Shown: one piece after another, positions 41,350 through 49,453 of the stretch
Position numbering within the stretch: the stretch's first letter is position 1
Layout of the letters: each line of letters begins with the position of its first letter
Assembly: GCF_902499135.1 (NCBI RefSeq)
Contig: NZ_CABVPR010000006.1
Location: 62,001 to 126,000, forward strand
Direction of reading: 5' to 3'
Source of the DNA: Burkholderia dolosa
Lineage (GTDB): Bacteria; Pseudomonadota; Gammaproteobacteria; Burkholderiales; Burkholderiaceae
Length of the DNA stretch: 64,000 nucleotides
Program-made: the position numbers and the translations under genes
Notes under the pieces: model-generated
What the model was told of the DNA's origin: nothing
Database searches by the model: none
Seen by the model: the letters and a program-made list of their open reading frames with translations, nothing else

Positions 41350-41859
41350 TCACTCGTCGCGTGGGCTCCAATGGGTGACGTCGAGCACTTGGGAAACGGG
41401 GCCGATGTGCCGCACGAATTGCGGGCCGGGGAAAGCCTCATGGTTCACCGTCGGCACGAAGTAGGCACCAATCTCACCGCCGTTGCGCTGTAACACCCAT
41501 ACTGGGACGCCATTCGTGTCATCGTCTTCGAGCGTCGGAAGAGCTTGGGAGACGGGCACCCAGTTTACCGATTGGACTTCAGCGCCCCGCGGCGCATCCA
41601 GCGGCGCGACATCGATCTCAGCGCCGATCGCTCGCATCTTGCGGAGCACGCGCGCGAACTCTTCGTCGTTCAACGCGAGTCGCGCGGCGCCGAAGAACAG
41701 GATGTGCGGGCTCAACTCGCGCGGCGCTGCGCCGCCAGTGTACTTCCGCCATTGCTGGCCGCCGGCCACGCCAAACAGCTCGGCCATCTGCTCGCCGGTA
41801 CGGCCGAGTTCTTCCTTCAGGCGCTGAAGGTCCTGAGCCTTGGGAGGGGTGTAGTCCAT
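41350..41859 (-). CDS. XRE-like phage protein (169 aa)
   Basis: A 169-residue protein whose N-terminal 45 residues look like a helix-turn-helix (QDLQRLKEELGRTGEQMAEL, FGVAGGQQWRKYTGG), as in short phage regulators; the middle (LSPHILFFGAARLALNDEEF) is helical and the C-terminus unassigned. It is second in a leftward unit behind a 58-residue membrane-protein gene, downstream of a promoter with an embedded palindrome it may bind. Right-end position suggests expression in the lysogen. Confidence 0.65.
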   Translation of the reverse strand: MDYTPPKAQDLQRLKEELGRTGEQMAELFGVAGGQQWRKYTGGAAPRELSPHILFFGAARLALNDEEFARVLRKMRAIGAEIDVAPLDAPRGAEVQSVNWVPVSQALPTLEDDDTNGVPVWVLQRNGGEIGAYFVPTVNHEAFPGPQFVRHIGPVSQVLDVTHWSPRDE

Positions 41860-41895
41860 GGGAATGCGAAAGCCGCCTTTCGGCGGCCCTTGGAT

Positions 41896-42072
41896 TTAGT
41901 GGAGAAACTTCGCGAGGCCGATGACGGCGCCGGCGAACGCCGTTGCCCAGATCACCGGGTACCAGCGCGTTTCACGGATCATCTTCGCCGCTTCCGCGTT
42001 CAGCTTCATGGTCTCAGCCATCAGCTTCCCGATCTCGGCTTCGGTCTTGATCGTGTCCAAGGTCTTTTCCAT
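41896..42072 (-). CDS. Small single-span membrane protein (58 aa)
   Basis: A 58-codon gene with AAAGGA upstream of the ATG. Product: a helical, acidic-basic N-terminal half (LDTIKTEAEIGKLMAETMKL) and a hydrophobic C-terminal segment (WYPVIWATAFAGAVIGLAKF). It is the first gene of the leftward unit with the XRE-like gene. Superinfection exclusion or a small toxin are possible roles; nothing decides. Confidence 0.65.
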   Translation of the reverse strand: MEKTLDTIKTEAEIGKLMAETMKLNAEAAKMIRETRWYPVIWATAFAGAVIGLAKFLH

Positions 42073-42126
42073 TTGGTCGTCCTTTCGGGATGGTGGGCGG
42101 CGCGATATGCGCTACCTCTGGGCTCC

Positions 42127-42154
42127 ATATTAGCACCTTTGGTGCTAGTGTCAA
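42127..42154 (-). promoter_or_regulatory. Leftward promoter with internal palindromic operator
   Basis: On the minus strand a consensus TTGACA (42149-42154), 16-bp spacer and TAATAT (42127-42132). The spacer holds the palindrome TAGCACC-TTT-GGTGCTA (42131-42147), placed to block polymerase. The strong promoter fits a gene set expressed in the lysogen under self-control. Confidence 0.75.
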
Positions 42155-42388
42155 GCGAATTGTGGCGTGGGCCCCACGCGCTCCGTGCGCATTTTGCGGC
42201 CGGTCGATTGGCCTTTGCTGGTGTGCTACACCGTGTCGGACCGAGGATAAGGCGCGTCAGAAACGAAGTGGCAGCGATGTAGATTTAGGGGAACGAGGCC
42301 GAAAAAACTCAACAGAATCAAAGGGCTTTTTTGTAAAACAATTCCCAATGATCAGCCTGTGAGGCTTGCTGGACAAGGCTGGCGCGCT

Positions 42389-42437
42389 AGGATTGTGATT
42401 CCTGTTGTCGTGGGTTCGAGTCCCATCAGCCACCCCA
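42389..42437 (+). repeat. attR: copy of the 3' part of tRNA-His at the prophage border
   Basis: The segment from AGGATTGTGATTCCT to the CCACCCCA end holds the anticodon arm (anticodon GTG in GATTGTGATTC), variable loop, T arm (GTGGG-TTCGAGT-CCCAT) and acceptor 3' strand (CAGCCAC, C, CCA) of tRNA-His. The matching 5' acceptor strand GTGGCTG and the D arm are absent upstream, so this is a remnant left by integration and not an intact tRNA gene. The complete tRNA gene should lie at the other end of the prophage, outside the window. Confidence 0.85.
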
Positions 42438-42450
42438 CAGAATGCATTCA

Positions 42451-42480
42451 AAACAGGCGCTTCGGCGCCTGTTTTGTTTT
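42451..42480 (+). terminator. Terminator of the tRNA-His locus
   Basis: AAACAGGCGC (42451-42460), TTCG loop, GCGCCTGTTT (42465-42474) followed by TGTTTT. It sits 14 bp after the tRNA-His CCA end, the natural terminator of the tRNA before integration. Confidence 0.8.
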
Positions 42481-42928
42481 GTGCTCGACAAAACGCGCGC
42501 CCATATTGGCGGCGATTCGAGTACCGCCATTCCCCGAGCATTCTGCTCGTCATCGATCCAATCGAATCCATTTCGTGTCCGCGACCACGAACGCTTCAAA
42601 AGCGTGGCGGTGGCTGTTGTGCAGTCATGTCGTTGAATAGCATGGTCATCCGAACATGGACGGCCCTCGTCGTACCGCCGCACACGGATTGCGGCGAAGT
42701 TGTCCATCGAGCCAATTGTCCGAATAAGACCGCGCTTTGGCGTGTCCGGCCAAAGCGCTGCTGTCGCGTAACGTAGCGGTTTCCTCGTGCCTTCAGATAT
42801 GAGAGGGCCGTTCGGTCCCGACAGCCTGCGAAGGCGTCGGGGCATCTTTTTGCCGGCGGTTTTCCCACTCGGCTTCAACCCGTTCCAGCCGCCACCCATA
42901 TCGCGGCACAAATCCCAACCCCGTACAG
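42481..42928. other. Intergenic chromosomal stretch, no gene supported
   Basis: About 450 bp with only overlapping chance frames on both strands. A hairpin with CCCGAC (42817-42822) and GTCGGG (42836-42841), extended by GCCT/AGGC and followed by a T-rich tract, looks like a plus-strand terminator, although no plus-strand gene is seen upstream. Confidence 0.5.
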
Positions 42929-43393
42929 TCATTCACCGCAGTAACGCGCCAGCAAATCCGCCTCGGTCTCGTGCACTTCGACCGGCAGACTCGTCGCGCC
43001 TGCATGCGCGAGATACCGCGCGCGATGCTGACCGTTCCGGAACGAAGCAACGCCGACTTTGGACAGGCCCGGAATGCCGAGCAGCGTCCGCGTTCTCGTC
43101 TCGCGAAACGTGATGAACGGCATGTCGGGAATCCGGGGCTGGTCCGGCGCGAGGAACGCGCGGATGCCCGCGGCTTTTCCCGGCGCCCAGTATTCGACCG
43201 ATGGCAGCACGTAGTCGGTCATGTCGCGGTCCGCACAGACCAGCAGTTTCTTCACGTCGACCGTCACGACACGATGCCGCGAGTCATCGGACGAGAAGAC
43301 GCGCTTCAGACGCGTATAAGCGTAGTGCCGATGGCCGGGAAGTTCGACGATCCACACGTCGACGCCGTCATGTTGCGTACAGGCGAGTGCCAT
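42929..43393 (-). CDS. Hypothetical chromosomal protein (154 aa)
   Basis: A 154-residue protein with AGAGGA ahead of the ATG. The C-terminal part VGVASFRNGQHRARYLAHAG and ATSLPVEVHETEADLL resembles ParB/plasmid fertility inhibition-type domains in which FRNGxHRxR is conserved. The N-terminal half (YTRLKRVFSSDDSRHRVVTV) is not recognised. First gene on the chromosome side of the prophage; activity unknown. Confidence 0.6.
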   Translation of the reverse strand: MALACTQHDGVDVWIVELPGHRHYAYTRLKRVFSSDDSRHRVVTVDVKKLLVCADRDMTDYVLPSVEYWAPGKAAGIRAFLAPDQPRIPDMPFITFRETRTRTLLGIPGLSKVGVASFRNGQHRARYLAHAGATSLPVEVHETEADLLARYCGE

Positions 43394-43955
43394 TGTTTCC
43401 TCTGAAGGCGCAAGCGCTTTTTATGCGCGGGTTCGGTCGCGCAGCGCGATGCCGGCAACCGGAATAGCAACAAAGAACAGCAAAAACCGTTCGCGACGGA
43501 AGTTCCGATCGAGACTCATTGTGCATGACCGCAAACCGACATGATTGTGCACCGACGATCGCAATCGGCAAATCGCCCGAATATCACGGTACCGCCGACC
43601 GAAACGTCGGAACGCACGGCGCGCCACATACGACTCGCGTCAAGCGCGGAACCGCCCGATGTAAAGCGCACAGCCACCCGATACAGACATCGCAGGAACG
43701 GCAACGGCAGATCGTCCGCTGAACGGCAGCAGTATTGCCATTGCGAAGCCGCCGTTCATGAGAAGCATGCAAACGCGATAAACCCGAATCGGCTTCGCAC
43801 GCAGAGAATCGCGATGTGCCGATGCAACGCGCTTGCTTCCTGAAACGCGGATCGCGCAAACCATCCGCATATAAACGACGCGATATCGGCGTGACGATGA
43901 TCGAAAGGGTGAGTTGCCGCACAGACCGCCGCATATGCCGCGTTCACAATCTGAC
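43394..43955. other. Intergenic stretch, no gene supported
   Basis: About 560 bp with several frames of 60-115 codons on both strands, all Arg-rich and mutually overlapping, with no ribosome site or recognisable domain. GC is lower than in the nearby genes. No repeat or RNA gene recognised. Confidence 0.5.
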
Positions 43956-44186
43956 TGGTTGACCGTTCTACCCCGGCCCGGTCAACCATTTCCCCGCTCG
44001 CTCGCGCAGGAGCGGGGGCTTTTTGCCACACCGACGCAACAGGGCTGCGTCGGCGGGACCGGACAGGCGTTTGCCTGGTCCGCATGAATTGCTTTCCTCG
44101 TGCCTGTGTGCTTAGGCCCATTGCCGGTTGCGGCCGGCAATGTCTTGATCCCGGCGGCGCGTCGCAGCGCTGCCGGGATGCTTTTT
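43956..44186 (+). other. Chain of six hairpins with two terminator-type ends (possible structured RNA)
   Basis: Six perfect or near-perfect stems follow one another: 43956-43988 (10 bp), 43992-44017 plus T-run to 44024 (8 bp), 44031-44053 (8 bp), 44060-44082 (9 bp with a bulge), 44120-44141 (8 bp) and 44148-44179 with a T-run to 44186 (8 bp). The second and last end in GCTTTTT, the form of plus-strand rho-independent terminators, although the next gene downstream is leftward and no plus-strand gene lies upstream. Confidence 0.5.
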
Positions 44187-44235
44187 CGCCGAACGCATCG
44201 CGGTCCGCACGCCGACGAGCATGTCGGCAAGATCA

Positions 44236-44979
44236 TCATCGAGCCTGCTCGACACTCGTCTCCCAGCCGTCGTATCGGCCCGCGAACGCGCGCGCCTCGC
44301 GATCGATCGCGAGCGTATGGCGCGTGATGTCGGCGAGCATCATCGTGCCTTCGTGCGCAAAGCGCACGGCCGACTGCCCGTCTTCGGTCGGCGCGACCGA
44401 TTCGACCAGATAGCCGTTCGCTTCGGCCCAGTCCGCGAATTGATGCGCATCGCTCGGGTCCGCGAAGTACGCCCAGTGCATCACGCGCCGCGTCACGTCG
44501 CCGGCGTCGCCTTTCTGCCGCAGCACCTTCAGTACGCGCATGTCGCGCATCAACAGACGGTCTTCGTCGGTCGGGTAGAGCGTCTGCCAGTAGGCGTCCT
44601 TGTGCGGATCGTCCTGATGCGCATATTCGAGCGCGTACGGGGTCCGGTCGGCCAGCGAATCGACGAGTTCCGCCGCGGTCGCTTCGTCGAACGGCACGTA
44701 GAACAGGAAATCCTGATGCCCGTCGACGGTAATTCGCCCGACCTGCACGCCGTCTTTCTCGGCGATCGACGCGTTCAGCAGATCCTCGATCCGCGTGAGT
44801 TCGGCGAACTCGTCGCCGGTCGGCAGGCCGTCCGCGCTCGGGCGCGCGAGCGTGACGCGCACGCTGAGCAGCGACGTGCGCGGATCGTTTTCGGCGTTCT
44901 GCGCATACTGCTCGTTGAAGCTGATGAAAGCCTGATGGTCGCCCATTCGGGCAGGGAAGGTTCCCCAAGCGTCGGTCAT
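44236..44979 (-). CDS. DUF695 / RraB-like protein
   Basis: A 247-residue protein. The N-terminal half (WGTFPARMGDHQAFISFNEQ, SLLSVRVTLARPSADGLPTG) matches DUF695, and the C-terminal half (DMRVLKVLRQKGDAGDVTRR, VMHWAYFADPSDAHQFADWA) matches the RraB family, whose E. coli member inhibits RNase E. The same fusion is common in proteobacteria. Inhibition of RNase E here is inference. Confidence 0.85.
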   Translation of the reverse strand: MTDAWGTFPARMGDHQAFISFNEQYAQNAENDPRTSLLSVRVTLARPSADGLPTGDEFAELTRIEDLLNASIAEKDGVQVGRITVDGHQDFLFYVPFDEATAAELVDSLADRTPYALEYAHQDDPHKDAYWQTLYPTDEDRLLMRDMRVLKVLRQKGDAGDVTRRVMHWAYFADPSDAHQFADWAEANGYLVESVAPTEDGQSAVRFAHEGTMMLADITRHTLAIDREARAFAGRYDGWETSVEQAR

Positions 44980-45135
44980 GTGTTTCTCCTGCGCGCAAAG
45001 CGTAGGCGGACGGTTGCAAAGCGCGTCAATGTATCATCGAAAACCGTGCCGGACGGTATGTCCGGACGGCTGCGACGCCGCGCTCCGCGCCGGCGCGATG
45101 CGCGGCGGGCCGCCGAAATTTCGAAGGAGATTCCG

Positions 45136-45444
45136 ATGTCGATGTACGCGGTGAATGGTGTGCGGATCGATCCGCTGAGCGCGCGCGTGACGCACGTGCG
45201 CTGGGCGGCCGTGAATCCGGCCGACCGGTCGTGGGCGGCGGCGCCGAGCGAGGCGCCGGTGGCCGACGTGGCGCGCGCGCTCGCGGCCGGCACCGATGTC
45301 CGCGCGATCTTCGATGGAGCGGACGGAATCGCGATCGGGCCGAAGCTCAAGCGCGTACGCTATCGCGATGCGTCGGAAGGCATCGAGCTCGACGTCGACA
45401 TGACGAGCGAGTCGCGCACGATGCGTGACCTTCCGCAGATCTGA
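45136..45444 (+). CDS. Hypothetical conserved-looking protein (102 aa)
   Basis: A 102-residue protein with AAGGAG ahead of the ATG. It reads YAVNGVRIDPLSARVTHVRW, then VADVARALAAGTDVRAIFDG and a final SEGIELDVDMTSESRTMRDL, a compact alpha/beta composition. No family is assigned. Divergent from the DUF695/RraB gene across a 156-bp gap. Confidence 0.65.
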   Translation: MSMYAVNGVRIDPLSARVTHVRWAAVNPADRSWAAAPSEAPVADVARALAAGTDVRAIFDGADGIAIGPKLKRVRYRDASEGIELDVDMTSESRTMRDLPQI

Positions 45445-45583
45445 CCAGCGTTCGCACGTTGCCGTGCGCGGCGAGCCGTGTCGGGCGATGACTGCCGGGC
45501 GACCGGCAGCGGCAGCGGTTTCACCGCTCGCGCGTTTTTTTGCATGTCGCGAACCACGATGCACCCTCAACCGGAACGAGATC

Positions 45584-45778
45584 ATGTCGAAAGTCGTTAC
45601 CGCATCTTCGTCAGCCGTGCTCTGCAGTATCGTGCTTGCTGCTTGTCAGAGCGCCGCTCCGCCGCCGTCGCTGCCGCCGTCGCCGGAAACTGCGTCGACG
45701 GCGGTTCCCGCATCCGCCGAGGGAGCGCCGATCCGCGGCGTCGGCGCCGCGCCGCAGCTGGTCGCGCGGACTCACTAG
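45584..45778 (+). CDS. Small lipoprotein (64 aa)
   Basis: A 64-residue frame with a lipoprotein signal: MSKVVTASSSAVLCSIVLAA then Cys (lipobox LAAC), followed by a Pro/Ser-rich tail. No strong ribosome site. Similar tiny lipoproteins are common in Burkholderia. Role unknown. Confidence 0.5.
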   Translation: MSKVVTASSSAVLCSIVLAACQSAAPPPSLPPSPETASTAVPASAEGAPIRGVGAAPQLVARTH

Positions 45779-45937
45779 ACTGTTCGGTCCGCCGCGGCAC
45801 GTCCAACGGCGCTGTCGGCGTGCGCAGGCGACCGATGCCCGCAACGGCACGCATTCCGCGCTAACGAACGTCGCGACCGCATCTGCTCGATCGTCATCGG
45901 TCGATCGTTCGCGATCCGCACCGTTCGTCGGCAATCT

Positions 45938-45979
45938 TTGCCGCTGCGGCGCGCCGAGCCGGCTCGGCGCGTCCGGCAA
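45938..45979. repeat. Long inverted repeat in a 312-bp gap
   Basis: A perfect 20-bp palindrome GCGCCGAGCC/GGCTCGGCGC at 45951-45970 is enclosed by TTGCCG (45938-45943) and CGGCAA (45974-45979), then seven A. No T-run follows on the plus strand, so it is not a standard terminator for the lipoprotein gene. The remaining gap (45779-46090) shows no gene. Confidence 0.55.
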
Positions 45980-46090
45980 AAAAATGTCGTCCCGTATGTC
46001 GATTTCCGTCCTGCTCGCTCGTCGTGCGATCGGGGGCGTGCGCAGCGCGTCCGTCCCGTCTTTCGATTCACGACCAAAGGAGCGACACCC

Positions 46091-46564
46091 ATGTCCACGT
46101 CCGTCAAACCGATCCCTGAAGGGATGCACACGCTGACGCCGCATCTGATCTGCGCCGGCGCCCGCGATGCGATCGATTTCTACAAGCGCGCGTTTGGCGC
46201 GACCGAGCGGTTTCGCCTGGAAGCGCCGAACGGCAGGCTTGCGCACGCGTGTCTCGCGATCGGCGACTCGGCGTTCATGCTGGTCGACGAAATGCCCGAG
46301 CATGGCGCGCTCGGCCCGAAGGCGCTGAAAGGGACGGCCGTTTGCCTGCATCTGTACGTGCCCGATGTGGACGCGTCGATTGCGAAGGCTGCCGACGCAG
46401 GCGCGACGGTCACGATGCCGGCCGCCGACATGTTCTGGGGCGACCGCTATGGACAGGTCGAGGATCCGTTCGGGCACCGCTGGTCGATCGCCACGCATCA
46501 GCGCGATCTCACGCCCGAGCAGATCGTCGAAGCGATGGCGAGCGCGCCGCCGTGCGGAGGCTGA
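46091..46564 (+). CDS. VOC (glyoxalase/PhnB-like) family protein
   Basis: A 157-residue protein of the PhnB/YdcJ-type VOC fold: LTPHLICAGARDAIDFYKRA, FGATERFRLEAPNG, then FWGDRYGQVEDPFGHRWSIA. AAAGGAG lies ahead of the ATG. These proteins bind a metal and small substrate or act in antibiotic resistance; the substrate is unknown here. Confidence 0.85.
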   Translation: MSTSVKPIPEGMHTLTPHLICAGARDAIDFYKRAFGATERFRLEAPNGRLAHACLAIGDSAFMLVDEMPEHGALGPKALKGTAVCLHLYVPDVDASIAKAADAGATVTMPAADMFWGDRYGQVEDPFGHRWSIATHQRDLTPEQIVEAMASAPPCGG

Positions 46565-46805
46565 TGCGGCGGCATGAGTCCGCCTGAGCGCGATGGCCTG
46601 CGATGGCCCGCGCGATGGGCCGGCGCCCGGATCGTTTCTGCCGGGCACCGGTTGCCCGGGCGCGCGCGCGTGGTATGCCGGCGAGTCGTCTGCGACGTTT
46701 TTTGAGGGGGCGCGTCGCTTGCCGCATGCCGGCCGTGCGCGACGGCTCAAGCGATACGGTGCGGTGCCGTAAACGGGATGAACTCGATCGTTCATCTCAT
46801 CGCAC

Positions 46806-47030
46806 ATGAATCGACTTCTCTACGCCGGCTATCTCGCGTTTGCGCTGTATTTGCTCTATCCGATGGTTCAGCGCTCGCTCGCGTTCAGCGCGGAGTGCGT
46901 GCTGAGTGCGCTGCCGGGCACCGGTCGCGATATGTCGACGCCGGCCGCGAGCGACGCGCATGCGCGCGACGGTTGCGGGCGCGGCACGCGCGCCGAGCCC
47001 GCAACGGCACGGGTCGCCCAGATCCATTGA
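46806..47030 (+). CDS. Possible small membrane protein (74 aa)
   Basis: A 74-codon frame whose first 30 residues form a plausible membrane segment (LLYAGYLAFALYLLYPMVQR). The rest is Ala/Arg/Gly rich and may be non-coding in character. No ribosome site. Weak call. Confidence 0.35.
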   Translation: MNRLLYAGYLAFALYLLYPMVQRSLAFSAECVLSALPGTGRDMSTPAASDAHARDGCGRGTRAEPATARVAQIH

Positions 47031-47192
47031 TCGCGATAGGGCGCTGTGCGTCGTTCGATGCGCAGCGCGCCGTACCGGCCGTTTGGCCAGGTTGATCGCG
47101 GGCGCTCGCTCGCGGATCATCCACGACGTGCGGCATCGAAGGTTCGCCGTGGCGCGAAGGCGCTGGATCGGTTACGGCTTGCAGCGCAAGGG

Positions 47193-47816
47193 TCAGTAAG
47201 AGGAACGGTACGGCGTACCCTGGTCGAAGCGGCTTTGCCAGTGCGCGAGATACCGCGACGCGAGTTGCGGATTGTTCCACACGACGATCACGTTTTCCGA
47301 ATTGCGGCTGGCGGCCGACGCGCTGTAGTTGAACGAACCCGTCTCCACATGCTCGGCGTCGATGACGAGGTATTTGTCGTGATGAATCGCGTACGTATCG
47401 ATCGTGCGCGTCGGGATGCCCGCGTTGACGAGCAGGTTCAGCGCCTGCTTGCTGCTCTTCGCGCGATTGCCCTTGTCGTCCGCGACGATAGCGACGTTGA
47501 CGCCGCGCCGCTTCGCGTCGAGCAGCGCGCGCGTAATCGGCGGCGACGTGAACGAGTATGCGGCCACGCGGATCGAGCTGCGCGCGGCGCCGATCGCCTT
47601 CAGCACGAGCGCTTCGGCGCCGCCGTCCGGCGAGAACGCCGATTCGACGACCTGCGTGGCCGGTGCTTCGTGTGTCGGGCTCGGCAGCAGCCGCGAGACG
47701 AAGTCGATCGCCTGTTGCAGCAGCGATTCGGTTTGCGTCTTGCCGAAGGCGGTGAACGGCGTGGCGAGCAGGGAAGCGGCGAGACAGGCAGCGGCGAGGC
47801 GATTGCGCGGCGACAT
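47193..47816 (-). CDS. Secreted phospholipase D-family protein (Nuc-like)
   Basis: A 207-residue protein with a signal peptide (LAAACLAASLLATPFTAFG) and a single HKD motif: HHDKYLVID (His146, Lys148, Asp153) followed by GSFNYSASA. Single-motif PLD proteins such as Nuc act as dimers on DNA or phosphodiesters in the periplasm. The ATG at 47816 was chosen so that the signal peptide is N-terminal. Confidence 0.88.
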   Translation of the reverse strand: MSPRNRLAAACLAASLLATPFTAFGKTQTESLLQQAIDFVSRLLPSPTHEAPATQVVESAFSPDGGAEALVLKAIGAARSSIRVAAYSFTSPPITRALLDAKRRGVNVAIVADDKGNRAKSSKQALNLLVNAGIPTRTIDTYAIHHDKYLVIDAEHVETGSFNYSASAASRNSENVIVVWNNPQLASRYLAHWQSRFDQGTPYRSSY

Positions 47817-48231
47817 CGTGGACAGCGGAAGATTTTGAGACAGCGGGCCGTGAGTGTAACGCAGACGTGGCGGCGCGACCACGCCGGAATGCGAACAAGC
47901 GGCGCGCAAGCCGCACGACATCGTGCGCCGGGGCGGCGGGCGATACGGCTACGCGGATCATGCCGCGCGGCACGCGCACGCAGCGCGCGCCGATTCAGCC
48001 GAGCTGCGCATGGTGCGATGTCCGTCGCGAGCGCGTTTCGCTTGCGTGCAGCAAGCGTCGCGGGCCCGTTGTGGAGGATCGATTCGAACAGAAGAAACGC
48101 GCGTGCGCAGTCGCGGCTGATCGCCGGGTCGTGCTCCGGCATTGCGCGCACGATACGAACGCGTCACACGCGGCCGGCACACGCGCGGGCCCGTGCCGCG
48201 GGTATATGCCCGACGCGCTCGGCTTCCGGCA
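47817..48231. other. Intergenic stretch, no gene supported
   Basis: About 415 bp between the PLD gene start and the HxlR gene end. Only Arg/Ala-rich chance frames. GC rises to typical intergenic values, and no repeat or promoter clear enough to call was seen, although the PLD promoter must lie near 47817-47880. Confidence 0.5.
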
Positions 48232-48714
48232 TCAAGCGTCGTGCTCGCCGGCCTCGTCGGGTGCGATCCAGCCCGGCCCCGGCTCCGGTCGAACCTCGCG
48301 CGGATCGAGCGGTTCTCCGCAGGCCGAGCATACGGCGAGCGCGTGCATCACGTGGCCGCAGGTACGATGGCGCAGCTGCAGCGGCGGTCCTTGTCCGTCG
48401 TCCTTCCAGCGATCGCCCCACGTCATCAGCGCGAGCAGTGCAGGGTACAGGTCGCGGCCCTTCTCGGTCAGCCGGTATTCGAAGCGCGGCGGACGTTCCT
48501 GATACGCGCGCTTGATCAGCACGCCTTCGTCGACGAGACGCGCGAGCCGCTCGGCCAGCACGTGACGCGTGACGCCGAGTTGCGCCTGGAACGCTTCGAA
48601 CCGCCGGCAACCCAGAAACGCGTTGCGCAGGATCAGCATGGTCCAGCGATCGCCGAGCACGGCGAGCGTGCGCGCGACCGAACAGTTCAGCGTGCCGATG
48701 TCATCCCATTTCAT
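48232..48714 (-). CDS. HxlR-family transcriptional regulator
   Basis: A 160-residue winged-helix protein: LNCSVARTLAVLGDRWTMLI, then RFEAFQAQLGVTRHVLAERL and an EYRLTEKGRDLYPALLALMT wing. Cys10 lies at the place used for redox or electrophile sensing in HxlR/HypR/YodB proteins. The C-terminus adds a CGHVMHALAVCSACG cysteine-rich segment that may bind zinc. Divergent from the thioesterase gene with twin operators between. Confidence 0.9.
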   Translation of the reverse strand: MKWDDIGTLNCSVARTLAVLGDRWTMLILRNAFLGCRRFEAFQAQLGVTRHVLAERLARLVDEGVLIKRAYQERPPRFEYRLTEKGRDLYPALLALMTWGDRWKDDGQGPPLQLRHRTCGHVMHALAVCSACGEPLDPREVRPEPGPGWIAPDEAGEHDA

Positions 48715-48751
48715 GGTCGAAAGTCTCGCGGGGGCGGTTCAGCGAAATAGC

Positions 48752-48846
48752 GGGTTCGATTATAGAACCCACACTCGGTCGCACCGGGCGCCTGGCGCGT
48801 TGACAAGCGCGATGCCGTTGCCAATAATGAGTTCCAATTTAGAACT
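48752..48846. promoter_or_regulatory. Twin HxlR operators and thioesterase promoter
   Basis: Two 17-18 bp inverted repeats share the same spacing: GGGTTC-N7-GAACCC (48752-48770) and AGTTC-N7-GAACT (48830-48846). The second overlaps the start site of a promoter TTGACA (48800-48805), 17-bp spacer, AATAAT (48823-48828) facing the thioesterase gene. Confidence 0.75.
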
Positions 48847-48886
48847 TACCCGCGCGGCGACGCGCATTCAATCAGGAGACGACCCG

Positions 48887-49330
48887 ATGAATCCGCTTTC
48901 CCTGTCCGGTCTCGAACTGCTGCGCGCTGCGGTAACGGGCGACGTACCGCTTGCGTCGATCTCGGAGACGGTCCCGATGCGGCCGCTCGACGTCGAACTT
49001 GGCTACATCAGGATGTCGGCGCGCGCGGACGGCCGGCATCTGAATCCGCTCGGCGGTGTGCACGGCGGGTTCGCGGCGACGGTGCTCGATTCGGTCACTG
49101 GCTGCGCGGTGCATTCGATGCTGGATGCGGGCGTCGGCTACGGCACGGTGGATCTGCACGTGAAGATGCTGCGCCCGGTGCCGCGCGACGTGGATTTGAT
49201 CGCGGAAGGGCGCGTGATTCATCTGTCGCGTTCGCTGGGCGTTGCCGAAGGCACGCTGAAGACACCCGACGACAAGATCGTCGCGCACGCGTCGGCGACC
49301 TGCTTCATTCAGCGGCCGACGTCCGCGTAG
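48887..49330 (+). CDS. PaaI-type hotdog thioesterase
   Basis: A 147-residue hotdog-fold protein with the PaaI signature: HLNPLGGVHGGFAATVLDSV, followed by GYGTVDLHVKMLRPVPRDVD. It hydrolyses acyl- or aryl-CoA thioesters in the cytoplasm. AGGAG precedes the ATG. Its expression is likely controlled by the divergent HxlR regulator. Confidence 0.9.
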   Translation: MNPLSLSGLELLRAAVTGDVPLASISETVPMRPLDVELGYIRMSARADGRHLNPLGGVHGGFAATVLDSVTGCAVHSMLDAGVGYGTVDLHVKMLRPVPRDVDLIAEGRVIHLSRSLGVAEGTLKTPDDKIVAHASATCFIQRPTSA

Positions 49331-49453
49331 GCCGGAAGCGGTAGCGTCCGCGGCGGCGCCGAAGGCAAGCTGTAAGCGTTTGCCGCGCCGGTCTGAAGCG
49401 TGCGCTTCAGTGTGATAGCGTTTCTGCTTTTCCACCGACGCGACAGGAACAGC

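Larger units (their letters stand above)
1..42437. mobile_element. Temperate myovirus prophage, right part (left end outside window)
   Basis: A continuous run of phage genes reaches from the left edge to a copy of the 3' part of tRNA-His at 42389-42437. Recombination and immunity genes come first, then replication, antitermination, packaging, head, contractile tail (sheath, tube, spike, baseplate), lysis and right-end genes. No integrase or intact tRNA-His is visible, so the other end must lie left of position 1. Chromosomal housekeeping genes start after the tRNA copy. Gene order and frames are intact throughout, so the element may be functional; that is inference. Confidence 0.93.

Noticed and set aside
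42361-42437. Intact tRNA gene at the prophage border
   Set aside because: The 5' acceptor strand and D arm are missing; only the anticodon arm to CCA end is present.
42257-42571. Minus-strand frame containing GVADGTRTHDNRNHNP
   Set aside because: This peptide is the translation of the tRNA-His 3' part on the wrong strand, a well-known spurious annotation.
43541-43843. A 100-codon plus-strand frame
   Set aside because: Arg/Ser/Thr-rich, overlaps equally open frames on the other strand, no ribosome site.
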